This document shows positions 44,175-53,640 of a stretch of 64,000 nt of DNA, piece by piece. Under the pieces are notes generated by a model. It was given only the letters and a program-made list of their open reading frames with translations, searched no databases and was not told the origin of the DNA. Source of the stretch: Gammaproteobacteria bacterium (GTDB taxonomy: Bacteria; Pseudomonadota; Gammaproteobacteria; Pseudomonadales; Pseudohongiellaceae); assembly GCA_008081045.1 (NCBI GenBank), contig VMDC01000002.1, positions 62,001 through 126,000 on the forward strand, in the 5' to 3' direction. Made by a program: the position numbers and the translations under genes. Numbering within the stretch: position 1 is the stretch's first letter; each line of letters opens with the position of its first letter.

Positions 44175-46628
44175 ATGTTGACCGCGCGACGATTAAGCCT
44201 GTTGCTGTTTGCTTTACTGTGGGCAGGAGCCCTGCAGGGGCAGGGTATTCAGCAGACCAAAGGATCATTTCAGGACAAATTTCGTCAGCTTGATGAAGTG
44301 TTACCCACAGCAAATGTGTATCGAAACGCTGCCGGAGCACCCGGTCATGAATACTGGCAGCAGGAAGTCGACTACAACATCGAGGCCGTTTTAGATGAAG
44401 ACAACCAGCGGCTGTCGGCGACAGAGATCATTCGCTATCAGAATAACTCTCCTGACACGCTGACTTATCTGTGGTTCCAGCTCGATCAGAACCGGTTTCG
44501 GTCAGATTCGATGGCGGAAATGAGCGGCACTTTCAACGGGTCGAGCCCTGATGCCGACAGCAATGATCCGGCGCGTATCAGTCTCGGTCAGTTAAGGGCG
44601 CTGCAGTATCAGTCGGACGCCAATCTGGGGCATCAGATCAATGCTGTTTCAGACAGCCGGGAAAATGCGCTGGCGCATACCGTTGTCGGAACTTTGATGC
44701 GTGTTGATCTTCTGGAGCCGCTGCGGCCGGGCGATGATGTCGAGCTGCGCATCGATTTTGAGTACAACATCGTCAATGGTGATGTGCTATCTCCGCGGGG
44801 TGGTTACGAGCACTTCCCGGAAGATGAAAGGGACGGTGGGAACTATATCTTTGCTCTCTCGCAGTGGTTCCCCCGCTTAGTTGCCTACACGGATTATGAG
44901 GGCTGGACTAACAAGGAGTTTCTTGGCTCTGGCGAATTTACGCTGGAATTCGGAGATTACGAAGTGTCCATGACCGTGCCGGCTGATCATATCGTGTCGG
45001 CAACGGGTGAATTGCAGAATCCCGGTGATGTGCTGACCCGTGAACAGCGTGACCGGCTTGAGGAGGCGCAGAGCGCTGCGCGACCGGTTTACATCGTCAC
45101 TCCGGATGAGGCGCTGGACAACGAGCGCGAAGGCAGTGCTCAGACTGCGACCTGGCGTTTCGCCGCTGAAAACGTTCGGGATTTTGCCTGGGCTTCTTCT
45201 CGCAAGTTTATCTGGGATGCGAAAGGCCATCAGCAGCCCGGTGCTGATCAGGAAACCGTCATGGCAATGTCCTTCTATCCTAAAGAAGGCGGCACGCTCT
45301 GGTCAGACTACTCTACTGAGGTGGTAATCCATACCCTGGAGGTATACAGCCGGTTTTCTTTTGATTACCCCTATCCAACCGCGCAGTCGGTCAATGTCGG
45401 ATTCGTAGGCGGTATGGAGTACCCGATGATCACTTTCAACGGGCCCCGGACAGAGCTTCAGGAAGACGGTTCCCGCACCTATTCTCTCGCGGAGAAGAGG
45501 TTCCTGATTGGTGTCGTGATTCATGAGATTGGACACTTCTACTTTCCGATGATCGTCAACTCGGATGAGAGGCAGTGGACCTGGATGGACGAGGGGCTCA
45601 ACAGTTACCTCGATTCTGTAGCGGGACGTGAGTGGGATGCGGAAATTCCCTGGGGCGTGGAGCCAAGATACATCACTGACTACATGGAATCGCAGAATCA
45701 GGTTCCGGTCATGACGCAATCCGACAGTGTGCTCCGCCTGGGTCCCAATGCGTACTCTAAACCGGCGACTGCCATCAATATCCTGCGAGAAACGATTATG
45801 GGGCGCGAGCTCTTTGATTTTGCGTTCAAAGAATATTCTCGACTGTGGGCATTCAAACGACCGACACCGGCAGACTTTTTCCGCACCATGGAAGAAGCTT
45901 CCGGCATTGATCTCGACTGGTTCTGGCGCGGCTGGTTTTATACCACTGATCATGTGGATATTGCCTTGGATCGCGTTTACCAGATGCGTATGGATACCGA
46001 AAATCCTGACATCGACTTTTCCCGTCAGCGCGAATTCGAGAAGTCGTTGCCGCCGAGTGTCTATGTGGAACGAAATCGTCAGGAAGGTCGCCTGACCTGG
46101 GTTGAGCGGAATCCGGACGTCAGAGACTTCTATGACGACAACGATCAATTCACCGTAACCAATGTTGAACGCAATCGCTACAGCAGCTTTTTGGAAGGGC
46201 TGGAGCCTTGGGAGCGCGAGGTGCTAGATCGCGCAATTTCCGAGGATCTCAACTATTACATTCTGGAATTTTCCAATCAGGGTGGATTGGTAATGCCTAT
46301 CCTTCTCCAGTTTGACTATGCCGACGGCAGCAGTGAGGAAATGAGAATCCCGGCTGAAATCTGGCGGCGCTCGCCCGCGGCGGTGAAAAAGCTTGTGGTA
46401 ACCGAGAAAGACATTGTCGGCATTGTCATTGACCCTTTGCAGGAAACTGCGGATGTCAACATAGAGAATAACTACTATCCACGCCGGATTATCCCGTCAA
46501 GAATCGAGTCCTTTAAGCGACAGGGTAGTGGCAGCCTGATTGGTCGGGATATTATGCAGGATATCAAAACTGAGTTGTCCTCAGCGGAAGACGATGAAAG
46601 TGGCGGGGATGAAGAAACGGAGCAGTAG
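44175..46628 (+). CDS. Exported M1-family zinc aminopeptidase-like metallopeptidase
   Basis: 817 residues with a signal peptide ending near LQGQG (residue 25). An N-terminal beta domain precedes the catalytic part. The GxMEN-like substrate motif is GGMEYPMITF near residue 413. Zinc motif HEIGHFYFP (H-E-x-x-H) is near residue 453, with the third ligand Glu in WMDEGLNSYLD about 18 residues later. The tail after residue 600 is less typical and ends in an acidic stretch (SSAEDDESGGDEETEQ). It probably degrades peptides in the periplasm. The DUF6702 gene overlaps its last bases. Confidence 0.9.
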   Translation: MLTARRLSLLLFALLWAGALQGQGIQQTKGSFQDKFRQLDEVLPTANVYRNAAGAPGHEYWQQEVDYNIEAVLDEDNQRLSATEIIRYQNNSPDTLTYLWFQLDQNRFRSDSMAEMSGTFNGSSPDADSNDPARISLGQLRALQYQSDANLGHQINAVSDSRENALAHTVVGTLMRVDLLEPLRPGDDVELRIDFEYNIVNGDVLSPRGGYEHFPEDERDGGNYIFALSQWFPRLVAYTDYEGWTNKEFLGSGEFTLEFGDYEVSMTVPADHIVSATGELQNPGDVLTREQRDRLEEAQSAARPVYIVTPDEALDNEREGSAQTATWRFAAENVRDFAWASSRKFIWDAKGHQQPGADQETVMAMSFYPKEGGTLWSDYSTEVVIHTLEVYSRFSFDYPYPTAQSVNVGFVGGMEYPMITFNGPRTELQEDGSRTYSLAEKRFLIGVVIHEIGHFYFPMIVNSDERQWTWMDEGLNSYLDSVAGREWDAEIPWGVEPRYITDYMESQNQVPVMTQSDSVLRLGPNAYSKPATAINILRETIMGRELFDFAFKEYSRLWAFKRPTPADFFRTMEEASGIDLDWFWRGWFYTTDHVDIALDRVYQMRMDTENPDIDFSRQREFEKSLPPSVYVERNRQEGRLTWVERNPDVRDFYDDNDQFTVTNVERNRYSSFLEGLEPWEREVLDRAISEDLNYYILEFSNQGGLVMPILLQFDYADGSSEEMRIPAEIWRRSPAAVKKLVVTEKDIVGIVIDPLQETADVNIENNYYPRRIIPSRIESFKRQGSGSLIGRDIMQDIKTELSSAEDDESGGDEETEQ

Positions 46629-47175
46629 CATAATTACAGTCACCGGTTTGCGGGCGGTGCGTCGGGCAGCGTTCAGGCTGGGCGGCGTCCTTCTTGGCCT
46701 GCTTGCGCTCTCGGCCGCTGAAGCGCATCAGCAAAAAAATGCAGTCACCCGGATATTGTTCAATGAAAATACCGGCAACATTGAGGTCATGCACCGCTTC
46801 TTCATACATGATGCCGAGCATGCGGCAGGATTGATTTTTGGCGAGCGACAGATGCTCGCGGAATCCCGAGAATCCCGGGAATTATTCAGCAGCTATGTGA
46901 TCAACCGTTTTTCAATTGAGGCAAGCTTTCATGAAGGAAACCCTGAAGTGCTGAGCTTGTCTTACGTTGGAGAAGAAGTAGACGGGCAATTCCTGTGGGT
47001 TTACCAGGAGATCCCTGCGCAGGAAGGCATCACGGCATTTACGATTGAAAATCTCGCGCTTCGGGATGTCTGGTCGGATCAGTCAAATCTGGTCAATATC
47101 GAGAGAGGCGGGAGAATATACAGCCTGACATTCGACGGTTCGGCAGAAGTGCTTACCGTGGAGTTGGGTGCTTGA
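46609..47175 (+). CDS. Exported DUF6702 family protein
   Basis: 188 residues with a signal peptide whose basic part is long (MKKRSSSIITVTGLRAVRRA), then LGGVLLGLLALSAAEA and the mature start HQQKNAVTRILFNENTGNIEVMHRFFIHDAEHA, typical of DUF6702: an early His-x-x, then strands with a short His/Asp pair. The family often accompanies M1 peptidases, as here, where the gene overlaps the peptidase 3' end by 20 bases in another frame. Function unknown; the His-rich start may bind metal. The start could also be the in-frame ATG at 46594. Confidence 0.8.
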   Translation: MKKRSSSIITVTGLRAVRRAAFRLGGVLLGLLALSAAEAHQQKNAVTRILFNENTGNIEVMHRFFIHDAEHAAGLIFGERQMLAESRESRELFSSYVINRFSIEASFHEGNPEVLSLSYVGEEVDGQFLWVYQEIPAQEGITAFTIENLALRDVWSDQSNLVNIERGGRIYSLTFDGSAEVLTVELGA

Positions 47176-47259
47176 TCAGGGTTCTTTATGCCATCGGTGT
47201 CGGCTTAATCTATACCGATCATTCTGATAAAATCTGTTCTATTGTTGACGGGCTCGACC

Positions 47260-48369
47260 GTGATTGTCTTTAGATATCTGTCAAGACAGATTCTGCAAAT
47301 CGCAGCGGTGGTAACTTCTGTCCTGCTTTTCGTGGTGCTGACCGGGCGCTTTGTTCAGTATCTGGCCGAGGCGGTTGCCGGGGAAAAAGCGCCTGATATT
47401 CTGGTTTTGCTCATGCTGTACCGGATTCCTGAGTTTCTGCTCGTGATCGTGCCTCTGGCGTTCTTTCTGGCCATTATTCTTGCCTTCGGACGCATGTATG
47501 GCGATAACGAAATGGTGGTACTGATGAGTGCAGGATACAGTCAGGGTCGCCTTTTGATGAACGTTATGGGGATTGCCGTATTGATTACAGTATTCATGGC
47601 AGTCCTGGCGCTTTATCTTGCCCCCATGGGGCTGAGAGAAAGTGAACAGATCAGCTTGGCCCAAGATGAGTTGACGGAAGTGGATCTGATCGTTGCTGGC
47701 CAGTTTCAAACCTTTGGTGGTGGGGAGCGGGTGACCTACACAGAAAGGATTCTCAATTCCGGTGGAGGTGAGCGTGAGTTGGCCAATGTCTTTGTCGCAC
47801 TGACGCCAGCAGGGCAGACTTCCGATGAGCCGCCAAGAATCATTCTGGCTGACAGTGCACGACCGGAAATCGATGAAGCGACCGGGGCGCGTTTCATGCG
47901 ACTTGAAAACGTATTGCAGTATGACGGGACGCCGGGGTCGGGAGCATTCCGGGTGGGTCAGTTTGACGCTCAGGCTATCCTGCTTCCTGCCCCTCCCGAA
48001 TTTGATGAAGTACTGGAGGAGTCTACGCTGAGTACTTGGTCGCTGCTCTACTCTAATGACATAGCGCATCGTACAGAACTGCAATGGCGCATTTCTGTGC
48101 TGCTTTTGATTCCGGTGATTGCGTTGATCGCTGTGCCCATGAGCCGCGTCAGCCCTCGCCAGGGACGCTACACCAAACTGTTTCCGGCTGTGCTGGTCTA
48201 CATTGGCTATTTTATTGCCCTCGAATTCTGCCGCGATCGTGTGGCTGACGGAGACCTCAGCCCCGTGTTCGGGCTCTGGTGGGTGCATGCTCTGTTTGCA
48301 GTGGCAGGAGTTGTCCTCTTTCGTGCGGGCCCAGAAGGGTTCAGGTTGAGGCTGCCTCGGACAGCATGA
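47260..48369 (+). CDS. lptF: LPS export ABC transporter permease LptF
   Basis: 369 residues from GTG at 47260. The first membrane segment follows at once (FRYLSRQILQIAAVVTSVLLFVVLTGRF), and three more flank a periplasmic jelly-roll domain (about 130-265). The pattern MYGDNEMVVLMSAGYSQGRLL after TM2-3 is the YjgP/YjgQ coupling-helix signature that contacts LptB. TM5-6 lie at the C-terminus. With LptG it extracts lipopolysaccharide from the inner membrane. In-frame TTG codons at 47242 and 47245 are alternatives, but the GTG gives the family N-terminus (VIVFRYLSRQ). The lptG ATG overlaps its stop (ATGA). Confidence 0.94.
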   Translation: MIVFRYLSRQILQIAAVVTSVLLFVVLTGRFVQYLAEAVAGEKAPDILVLLMLYRIPEFLLVIVPLAFFLAIILAFGRMYGDNEMVVLMSAGYSQGRLLMNVMGIAVLITVFMAVLALYLAPMGLRESEQISLAQDELTEVDLIVAGQFQTFGGGERVTYTERILNSGGGERELANVFVALTPAGQTSDEPPRIILADSARPEIDEATGARFMRLENVLQYDGTPGSGAFRVGQFDAQAILLPAPPEFDEVLEESTLSTWSLLYSNDIAHRTELQWRISVLLLIPVIALIAVPMSRVSPRQGRYTKLFPAVLVYIGYFIALEFCRDRVADGDLSPVFGLWWVHALFAVAGVVLFRAGPEGFRLRLPRTA

Positions 48370-49442
48370 AACTTCTGGATCGGCATATCAGTCAGGCAGT
48401 GTTGCTCGCTATGATCGTGGTACTTGGTGTCGTAGTGGCTCTGGATGTCATTTTTTCCCTGGTTGATGAGTTGGGTGAGGCTGGTGTCAATTATCATGCG
48501 GGCAACGCTGTGATGTTTGTTCTACTGACAACCCCTACCAGTTTGTATGAGCTGCTGCCTTACGCCGCCCTCGGGGGTGCCCTGATTGGTCTGGGTGTTC
48601 TCGCTTCCAATAATGAGCTGGTCGTGATGCAGTCAGCCGGCGTCCACAAGTGGCGTATCGTGGGTGCTGTTCTGAAGCCGACTTTTCTCGCCATGTTGCT
48701 GAGTCTGATTATCGGGGAATTTGTCTCACCGCCGCTTGAGCAGATTGCTAATTCAAACAAGGCAGTCCAGCTGAGTGGTTCGACCTCGATCAATTCTGAG
48801 GCAGGAACCTGGCGCAAAATCGGCGATGACTATATACACATCAATGCCATTGCGCCGGGGGGTGAGCGGCTGATTGGCGTGAGCAGATATCGCATCAACG
48901 AACAGCGTGAATTGGAGTCTGCCAGCTTCGCAGAATCCGGCGAGTATGTCTCGACGGCGGCAGGAGGCTACTGGCGCATGGTCAATGTGAGCCAGAGTCT
49001 GTTTGCTGACAGGCAGGTTATCACCAGTCGGTACCTTCAGGAGGATTGGCAGGCCGACCTGTCACCTGAATTGCTCAGTGTGTTGCTGGTTGAGCCGGAC
49101 AAACAGTCGCTGTCCGGCCTGTATCGTTTCGCTCAGTTCTTTTCCTCAGAAGGGCTGGACAGCGGTGTTTACTTTCTCGCGTTCTGGAAAAAATTGCTAC
49201 AGCCGCTGTCCACTCTGGCGCTGGTTGTGCTCGCGATTTCCTTCGTATTCGGGCCGCTGCGGGAGGCGACCATGGGGTTTCGGATCTTCGTTGCGATCGG
49301 CACCGGCCTGGCGTTCACTCTGGTACAGCGCATGATGGAGCCGGTGAGCCTGATCTATGGCGTCAGCCCGCTGATGGCAGTGCTCACGCCAGTGGCTTTA
49401 TGTGCATTGGGCGGCGTGTTTCTCATGCGACGGGTTGCCTGA
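48366..49442 (+). CDS. lptG: LPS export ABC transporter permease LptG
   Basis: 358 residues. Starts MKLLDRHISQAVLLAMIVVLGVVVALD, the LptG pattern, with ASNNELVVMQSAGVHKWRIVGAV as the LptB-coupling helix and a periplasmic beta domain at about 135-270 (SINSEAGTWRKIGDDYIHI, then DLSPELLSVLLVEPDKQSL). Three membrane segments follow. It works with LptF in the inner membrane. The start overlaps the lptF stop, so the pair is translationally coupled, and the two open away from no other lpt gene in view. Confidence 0.95.
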   Translation: MKLLDRHISQAVLLAMIVVLGVVVALDVIFSLVDELGEAGVNYHAGNAVMFVLLTTPTSLYELLPYAALGGALIGLGVLASNNELVVMQSAGVHKWRIVGAVLKPTFLAMLLSLIIGEFVSPPLEQIANSNKAVQLSGSTSINSEAGTWRKIGDDYIHINAIAPGGERLIGVSRYRINEQRELESASFAESGEYVSTAAGGYWRMVNVSQSLFADRQVITSRYLQEDWQADLSPELLSVLLVEPDKQSLSGLYRFAQFFSSEGLDSGVYFLAFWKKLLQPLSTLALVVLAISFVFGPLREATMGFRIFVAIGTGLAFTLVQRMMEPVSLIYGVSPLMAVLTPVALCALGGVFLMRRVA

Positions 49443-49483
49443 TCGCGGGTCTTGAAAAGTGACTTTCTCTAGCGGGTATTCTG

Positions 49484-51184
49484 ATGTCTGAAGCCAAACC
49501 CATTTATATCTCGTATGCAGGCCCTTCTCTGCTGGAGACACCACTGCTGAACAAAGGCTCAGCGTTTTCTCCGGAAGAACGCCGTACATTCAATCTGATT
49601 GGTCTGTTACCTCCCGTATATGAAACTATCGAGGAGCAGGTTGAACGCTGCTATCAGCAGTACTGCAGTTTTGACGAGCCGATCAACAAGCATATTTACC
49701 TGCGGGCCGTTCAGGACAATAACGAGACATTATTCTACCGACTGCTGTCAGAGCATCTGGTGGAGATGCTCCCGATTATCTATACCCCTACCGTCGGTGA
49801 TGCCTGTGAGCATTTTTCGGACATCTATCGCAGTGCCCGCGGCATCTTTGTTTCCTATGACGATCGTGATTATCTGGATGAAATTCTGCGTAGCGTGACC
49901 AAGGATAAAGTGAAGGTGGTGGTGGTGACCGACGGGGAACGGGTGCTGGGACTGGGCGACCAGGGGGTTGGCGGTATGGGGATTGCGATCGGCAAGCTGT
50001 CGCTGTACACCGCCTGTGGTGGCATCTCCCCGGCTTATACGCTGCCGGTTGCGCTGGATGTGGGCACAAATAACCCGCAGGCACTGGACGATCCAATGTA
50101 TATGGGTCGGCGGTCTCCGAGAATCAGCGCTGCTGAATACAACGCATTTGTTGATGGTTTTATCGACGCTCTGCAGGCGCGGTGGCCGGGGGTCTTAATC
50201 CAGTTCGAGGATTTTGCCCAGCCCAATGCCATGCCTCTGCTGCAGCGGCACCGGGAGCGGGTGTGCTGCTTTAATGATGATATTCAGGGCACAGCCGCGA
50301 TTACTCTGGGTTCTCTTCTGGCCGCCTGCAGGAAAAAGGGTGAGCAGTTGTGTGATCAGCGGTTTGTTCTGGTGGGAGCCGGATCCGCTGGCTGCGGTAT
50401 CGCTGAGCTGATTATATCGGCAATGGTTGAGCAGGGTCTCGACGACAAGGCTGCCCGTGCACGAATTTTCATGGTGGACAAGCAAGGCCTGCTGGTAGAA
50501 GGCTCTGAAAATCTGAGGGATTTCCAGGCGCGCCTGGTTCAGAGCCGCAGCGCCGTCGCAGCCTGGTCGTTAACTCAAGCGGGCGCCAGTCCGGGATTGT
50601 ATGACGTCATGGTTAATGCCGGCGCGTCGGTGCTGATCGGTGCATCAGGTATTTCCGGTCTGTTCACAGAAGCTGTGATCAAAGCCATGCATGACAGCTG
50701 CCCAACCCCGATTATATTTCCCCTTAGTAACCCCTCGAAACTGGTTGAGGCGCACCCTGCAGACGTGCTGAAGTGGACTAAAGGGCAGGCGATCGTCGCG
50801 ACCGGAAGCCCCTTTGGTCGGGTCGACTTTGAGGGCCGCAGCTTCGAGATATCCCAGTGCAATAACAGTTACATTTTCCCGGGGGTCGGCTTAGGTGTGA
50901 TTTCTGCCATGGCATCAAGAGTGACAGATAAGATGCTCATGGTGGCCAGCAAAACGCTCGCCGAGCTGGCGCCAGCAGAGGGGGCTCCGGAAGACGGTAT
51001 CTTGCCACCCCTGACCTCTCTGACGGAAATAAGTAAGGAGATCGCCCTGGCCGTTGCCTGCGTCGCTCAGGACGAAGGTTGGGCTCTTCGCACCACTGAG
51101 GAAGAACTGAAAGGCCACATTGAGCGAAACTTCTGGAAACCGGAGTATCGCGAGTACCGTCGTGTTGCGATGCGGGCAAGATAG
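49484..51184 (+). CDS. maeA: NAD-dependent malic enzyme
   Basis: 566 residues, the same size as E. coli MaeA (SfcA). Key blocks are [17 protein letters not shown], the ILGLGDQG-like [19 protein letters not shown] with the NAD loop, [15 protein letters not shown] and [21 protein letters not shown] (metal-binding Glu-Asp and Asp), and [15 protein letters not shown] (second dinucleotide loop). IFPLSNPSK is also typical. It oxidatively decarboxylates malate to pyruvate in the cytosol. Single gene, 41 bases after lptG, apparently without its own visible promoter. Confidence 0.96.
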   Translation: MSEAKPIYISYAGPSLLETPLLNKGSAFSPEERRTFNLIGLLPPVYETIEEQVERCYQQYCSFDEPINKHIYLRAVQDNNETLFYRLLSEHLVEMLPIIYTPTVGDACEHFSDIYRSARGIFVSYDDRDYLDEILRSVTKDKVKVVVVTDGERVLGLGDQGVGGMGIAIGKLSLYTACGGISPAYTLPVALDVGTNNPQALDDPMYMGRRSPRISAAEYNAFVDGFIDALQARWPGVLIQFEDFAQPNAMPLLQRHRERVCCFNDDIQGTAAITLGSLLAACRKKGEQLCDQRFVLVGAGSAGCGIAELIISAMVEQGLDDKAARARIFMVDKQGLLVEGSENLRDFQARLVQSRSAVAAWSLTQAGASPGLYDVMVNAGASVLIGASGISGLFTEAVIKAMHDSCPTPIIFPLSNPSKLVEAHPADVLKWTKGQAIVATGSPFGRVDFEGRSFEISQCNNSYIFPGVGLGVISAMASRVTDKMLMVASKTLAELAPAEGAPEDGILPPLTSLTEISKEIALAVACVAQDEGWALRTTEEELKGHIERNFWKPEYREYRRVAMRAR

Positions 51185-51227
51185 TCTTGCGCGTCTGCGT
51201 TCTTAGGCAGAGGTCTCTGGGGGGATC

Positions 51228-51617
51228 ATGTTGTCGGAAGCACAAGATGGCCCGCTGTGGTATCGCGGTCTTGCCCAGAACCCGGAAACAGAAGAGGCGG
51301 CCCACGTTGACGCAGTGCTGGAGTTCTACGAAGTCGACCACATCATCCTTGGCCACACTCCGGGAACTGGCGTTATCCTGCCCCGCTTTGATGGAAAAGT
51401 GCTGATCGTGGACACCGGGATGTCTTCATATTATGGCAGCCATGGGGCCAGTCTGCTCATCGAGAACGATCAGCTCACCGCACTGCAGCAAGGCGAACGG
51501 GTGCGCATTCCGGAAGGGCGTTCTCCCCTGGAATATCTGCAGAGGCTGTCAGACCTCAAGCCGGATGCACCAGCTGCTCTGGGGCGGCTCATTGACGACC
51601 TGGCCAAATCAAATTAA
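51228..51617 (+). pseudogene. C-terminal remnant of a metallophosphoesterase
   Basis: 129 codons that resemble only the last third of exported calcineurin-type metallophosphoesterases: DGPLWYRGLA near the start, then the H-I-I-L-G-H-T-P motif with two metal His, and GKVLIVDTGMSSYYGSHGASLLIEN. The N-terminal metal motifs (D-x-H, G-D-x-x-D, G-N-H-E) are absent and no open frame upstream supplies them; maeA ends 43 bases before. GGGGGG lies 4 bases before the ATG, so the stub could still be translated. Most likely the tail of a gene whose front was deleted. Confidence 0.7.
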
Positions 51618-51625
51618 AAATTCGG

Positions 51626-52237
51626 TCAGAGCTCCCTGATCTGAACCTTGCGAAAACGCATCTCACCTCGGGCCCACTGAAGAGCAAAAGGGCCACTGGC
51701 GAGATTGTCATCTCGCACGTCAACAGTCCGCTCATTATTCAATTCCACAATGAGATGATCGCCATTCATCACTATTCGGTAGATGTTCCAGCGATCGCCC
51801 GCTTTAGGTAAGGGCTCAGAAACTGGCGCCACATGAACGATGCCTCCTGTGCCGTAAGCGGCTTCAGGGCGCTGATCGAAAATATTGGCCTCATAACAGT
51901 CGCGATCCGTAATTCGCTCGGGGTTCTGACAGCGAAGATAGATACCGCTGTTGGCATCATGGGATGCCCAAAATTCGACTCGGATTTCAAAATTTGTGTA
52001 GCTTTGCCTGCTGACCAGCCAGGAGGACCCGCTGCCTTCGGTCGCACGGATAGAAGCCATCTCGGCAGCCCAGTTCGCATCCCCTAGGGGAGTGAAATTT
52101 TCAATACCTTCCGTTCCGTCGATCAGCGTGATCCATTCACCCTGCGCCGTCGCGTTTGCTGCAGAAAAGCTGGCCACGAGGAAAAAGGTCACGCGTAAGC
52201 GCTGACGAATCAGCACGATAAGGTCTGCACGGTTCAT
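51626..52237 (-). CDS. Secreted DUF1080 protein, second copy
   Basis: 203 residues with a signal peptide (to about SAANATAQ, residue 29). The DUF1080 start is WITLIDGTEGIENFTPLGDANWAAEMASI, followed by TNFEIRVEFWASHDANSGIYLRCQNPERITDRDCYEANIFDQ, which holds the family's D-x-N-S-G-I and E-x-N motifs, and GDHLIVELNNERTVDVRDD. It is shorter than the copy at 6353-7132 and only moderately similar, so the two may act on different sugars. ATG at 52237, with AGGAG 7 bases upstream, is a clear start. It is divergent from the CHEGN-type gene. Confidence 0.85.
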   Translation of the reverse strand: MNRADLIVLIRQRLRVTFFLVASFSAANATAQGEWITLIDGTEGIENFTPLGDANWAAEMASIRATEGSGSSWLVSRQSYTNFEIRVEFWASHDANSGIYLRCQNPERITDRDCYEANIFDQRPEAAYGTGGIVHVAPVSEPLPKAGDRWNIYRIVMNGDHLIVELNNERTVDVRDDNLASGPFALQWARGEMRFRKVQIREL

Positions 52238-52449
52238 GTTGGCTCCTGTAATTGCGTAAACACCTGAAGGGTCTGGGTCAGAGTATCGCCTTATGGCCTG
52301 CAAATTCAACGCCCGGGTACTGGTCTGCACCGGGTACCCCCGCAGCGGAAAATGGGGGAGATAAGCCGGCAAAGAAGGAGTACAATCGGGTCATCTGTAC
52401 ACAATGTAATCAAGGCAGCTTGCCTGCCTGTTATCAGGAGGGTTTTGGC

Positions 52450-53499
52450 ATGATCAGCAGAAAGAAGCTGTTTCTGGGAACCGCGGTTCTGGGTTTTTCA
52501 CTGAGCCATTCAATCTCAGGCCTAGCTCAGGGAGAGGTGCGCCCAGAACTGACTGGCACCTGGACTAATGCATCCCGTACGAGTCTCTCCCGGCCACGTG
52601 GCGTGGAAGATCTGGTAGTCAGTGCTGAGCAGGCGGCACAACTGGTGTCCGGTATGGGCTTGGCGGGTATCTCTGCAGAAAATATCGAGAATGGTCCGGC
52701 AGTCGATCCCGAGACTGGTGCCCCGCCTGCGGGTGCGCAGGATTTTGGTCTGCGCGGCTATAACTTATTCTGGACCGATCCGGGCTCTACTCTGGCCTTC
52801 GTAAAGGGAGAGTTCAGGACCTCTTATATTATTGATCCTCCCAATGGTCGTATTCCGCGGGTTGAGCAACCCAAGCCGGATTGGGATGTGCGTAACTACG
52901 GTGCGCGCTATCTGACCGGCGTAGGAGTAGATGACGGTCCGGAGGCTTTCCCACTGGCTGAGCGCTGCCTCTTGGGTTTTGGCAATACGGCCGGCCCCGG
53001 AATGATGGGCACCCTGTATAACAGCACTTATGAAATCGTGCAGTCAGATGACTATGTCATGATCGCTGTCGAAATGGCTCACGATGCCCGCATTATTCCC
53101 GTGTTCGATTCAGCTGAAGAGGCTCGCGCAAATCGGCGCCCTGCGGTTCTCAAGCAATGGCTGGGAGATTCTGTTGGTTGGTATGAGGACGGTATGCTGC
53201 TGGTAGAAACCGTCAATATCAACCCGAAACAAATGGCTGAGAGCTCTGTGCCAATCACTGCGCAAGGCCGCATTGTCGAGCGCTTTGAGCGGTACTCTGA
53301 CACAGAGATCGTCTACCAGTTTACTGTGGAGGACGACAATCTCTATCTACAGCCCTGGACAGCGGAGTTGAGCTTCCATGAAATGGAAGGCGAGATGTAT
53401 GAGTATGCCTGTCATGAAGGTAACCATGCGATGCCCGGTATGCTGGCCGGTGCCCGGCGCCTTGAATTAGAGGAAGAGATCGGTTCTGACGACGACTAA
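52450..53499 (+). CDS. Secreted protein of unknown function (CHEGN family, copy 2)
   Basis: 349 residues with a signal peptide ending at GLAQ (about residue 28). Its blocks match those of the protein at 27540-28541 in order: YNLFWTDPG, GEFRTSYIIDPPNGRIP, LAERCLLGFGNTAGP, MIAVEMAHDARIIPV, QWLGDSVGWYEDGMLLVETVNIN and YEYACHEGNHAMPGMLAGAR. The conserved polar residues (Arg, Asp, Glu, Cys-His-Glu) suggest a real binding site, but I know no function. AGGAGGG ends 7-8 bases before ATG 52450; the open frame before it lacks a signal peptide. The shared promoter region with the divergent DUF1080 gene is 212 bases. A terminator follows. Confidence 0.85.
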   Translation: MISRKKLFLGTAVLGFSLSHSISGLAQGEVRPELTGTWTNASRTSLSRPRGVEDLVVSAEQAAQLVSGMGLAGISAENIENGPAVDPETGAPPAGAQDFGLRGYNLFWTDPGSTLAFVKGEFRTSYIIDPPNGRIPRVEQPKPDWDVRNYGARYLTGVGVDDGPEAFPLAERCLLGFGNTAGPGMMGTLYNSTYEIVQSDDYVMIAVEMAHDARIIPVFDSAEEARANRRPAVLKQWLGDSVGWYEDGMLLVETVNINPKQMAESSVPITAQGRIVERFERYSDTEIVYQFTVEDDNLYLQPWTAELSFHEMEGEMYEYACHEGNHAMPGMLAGARRLELEEEIGSDDD

Positions 53500-53523
53500 C
53501 GGTCTGAATCAAACATTTGTCTC

Positions 53524-53560
53524 AGAGCCCAACTGGCAGGCTGCCGGTTGGGCTCTTTTC
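53524..53560 (+). terminator. Rho-independent terminator
   Basis: A 16-base stem (53524-53539 with 53541-53556, one G-U pair) of sequence AGAGCCCAACTGGCAG and its mirror, followed by TTTTC. It ends the CHEGN copy 2 gene and precedes the S9 peptidase start at 53641 by about 80 bases. Confidence 0.85.
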
Positions 53561-53640
53561 GTTACAGGCAGGTGCACTTGTCTGAGCGGCATTGTTTTTG
53601 GCTTCGCTCGGCGATGCGAGCGCACTTTCCGGAGATTCCT

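Noticed and set aside
45303-46148. A 281-codon open frame on the minus strand
   Set aside because: It is antisense to the M1 peptidase, whose zinc motif and family blocks prove the other strand.
47281-48288. A 335-codon open frame on the minus strand
   Set aside because: It is antisense to lptF, rich in His and Gln, with no recognisable domain.
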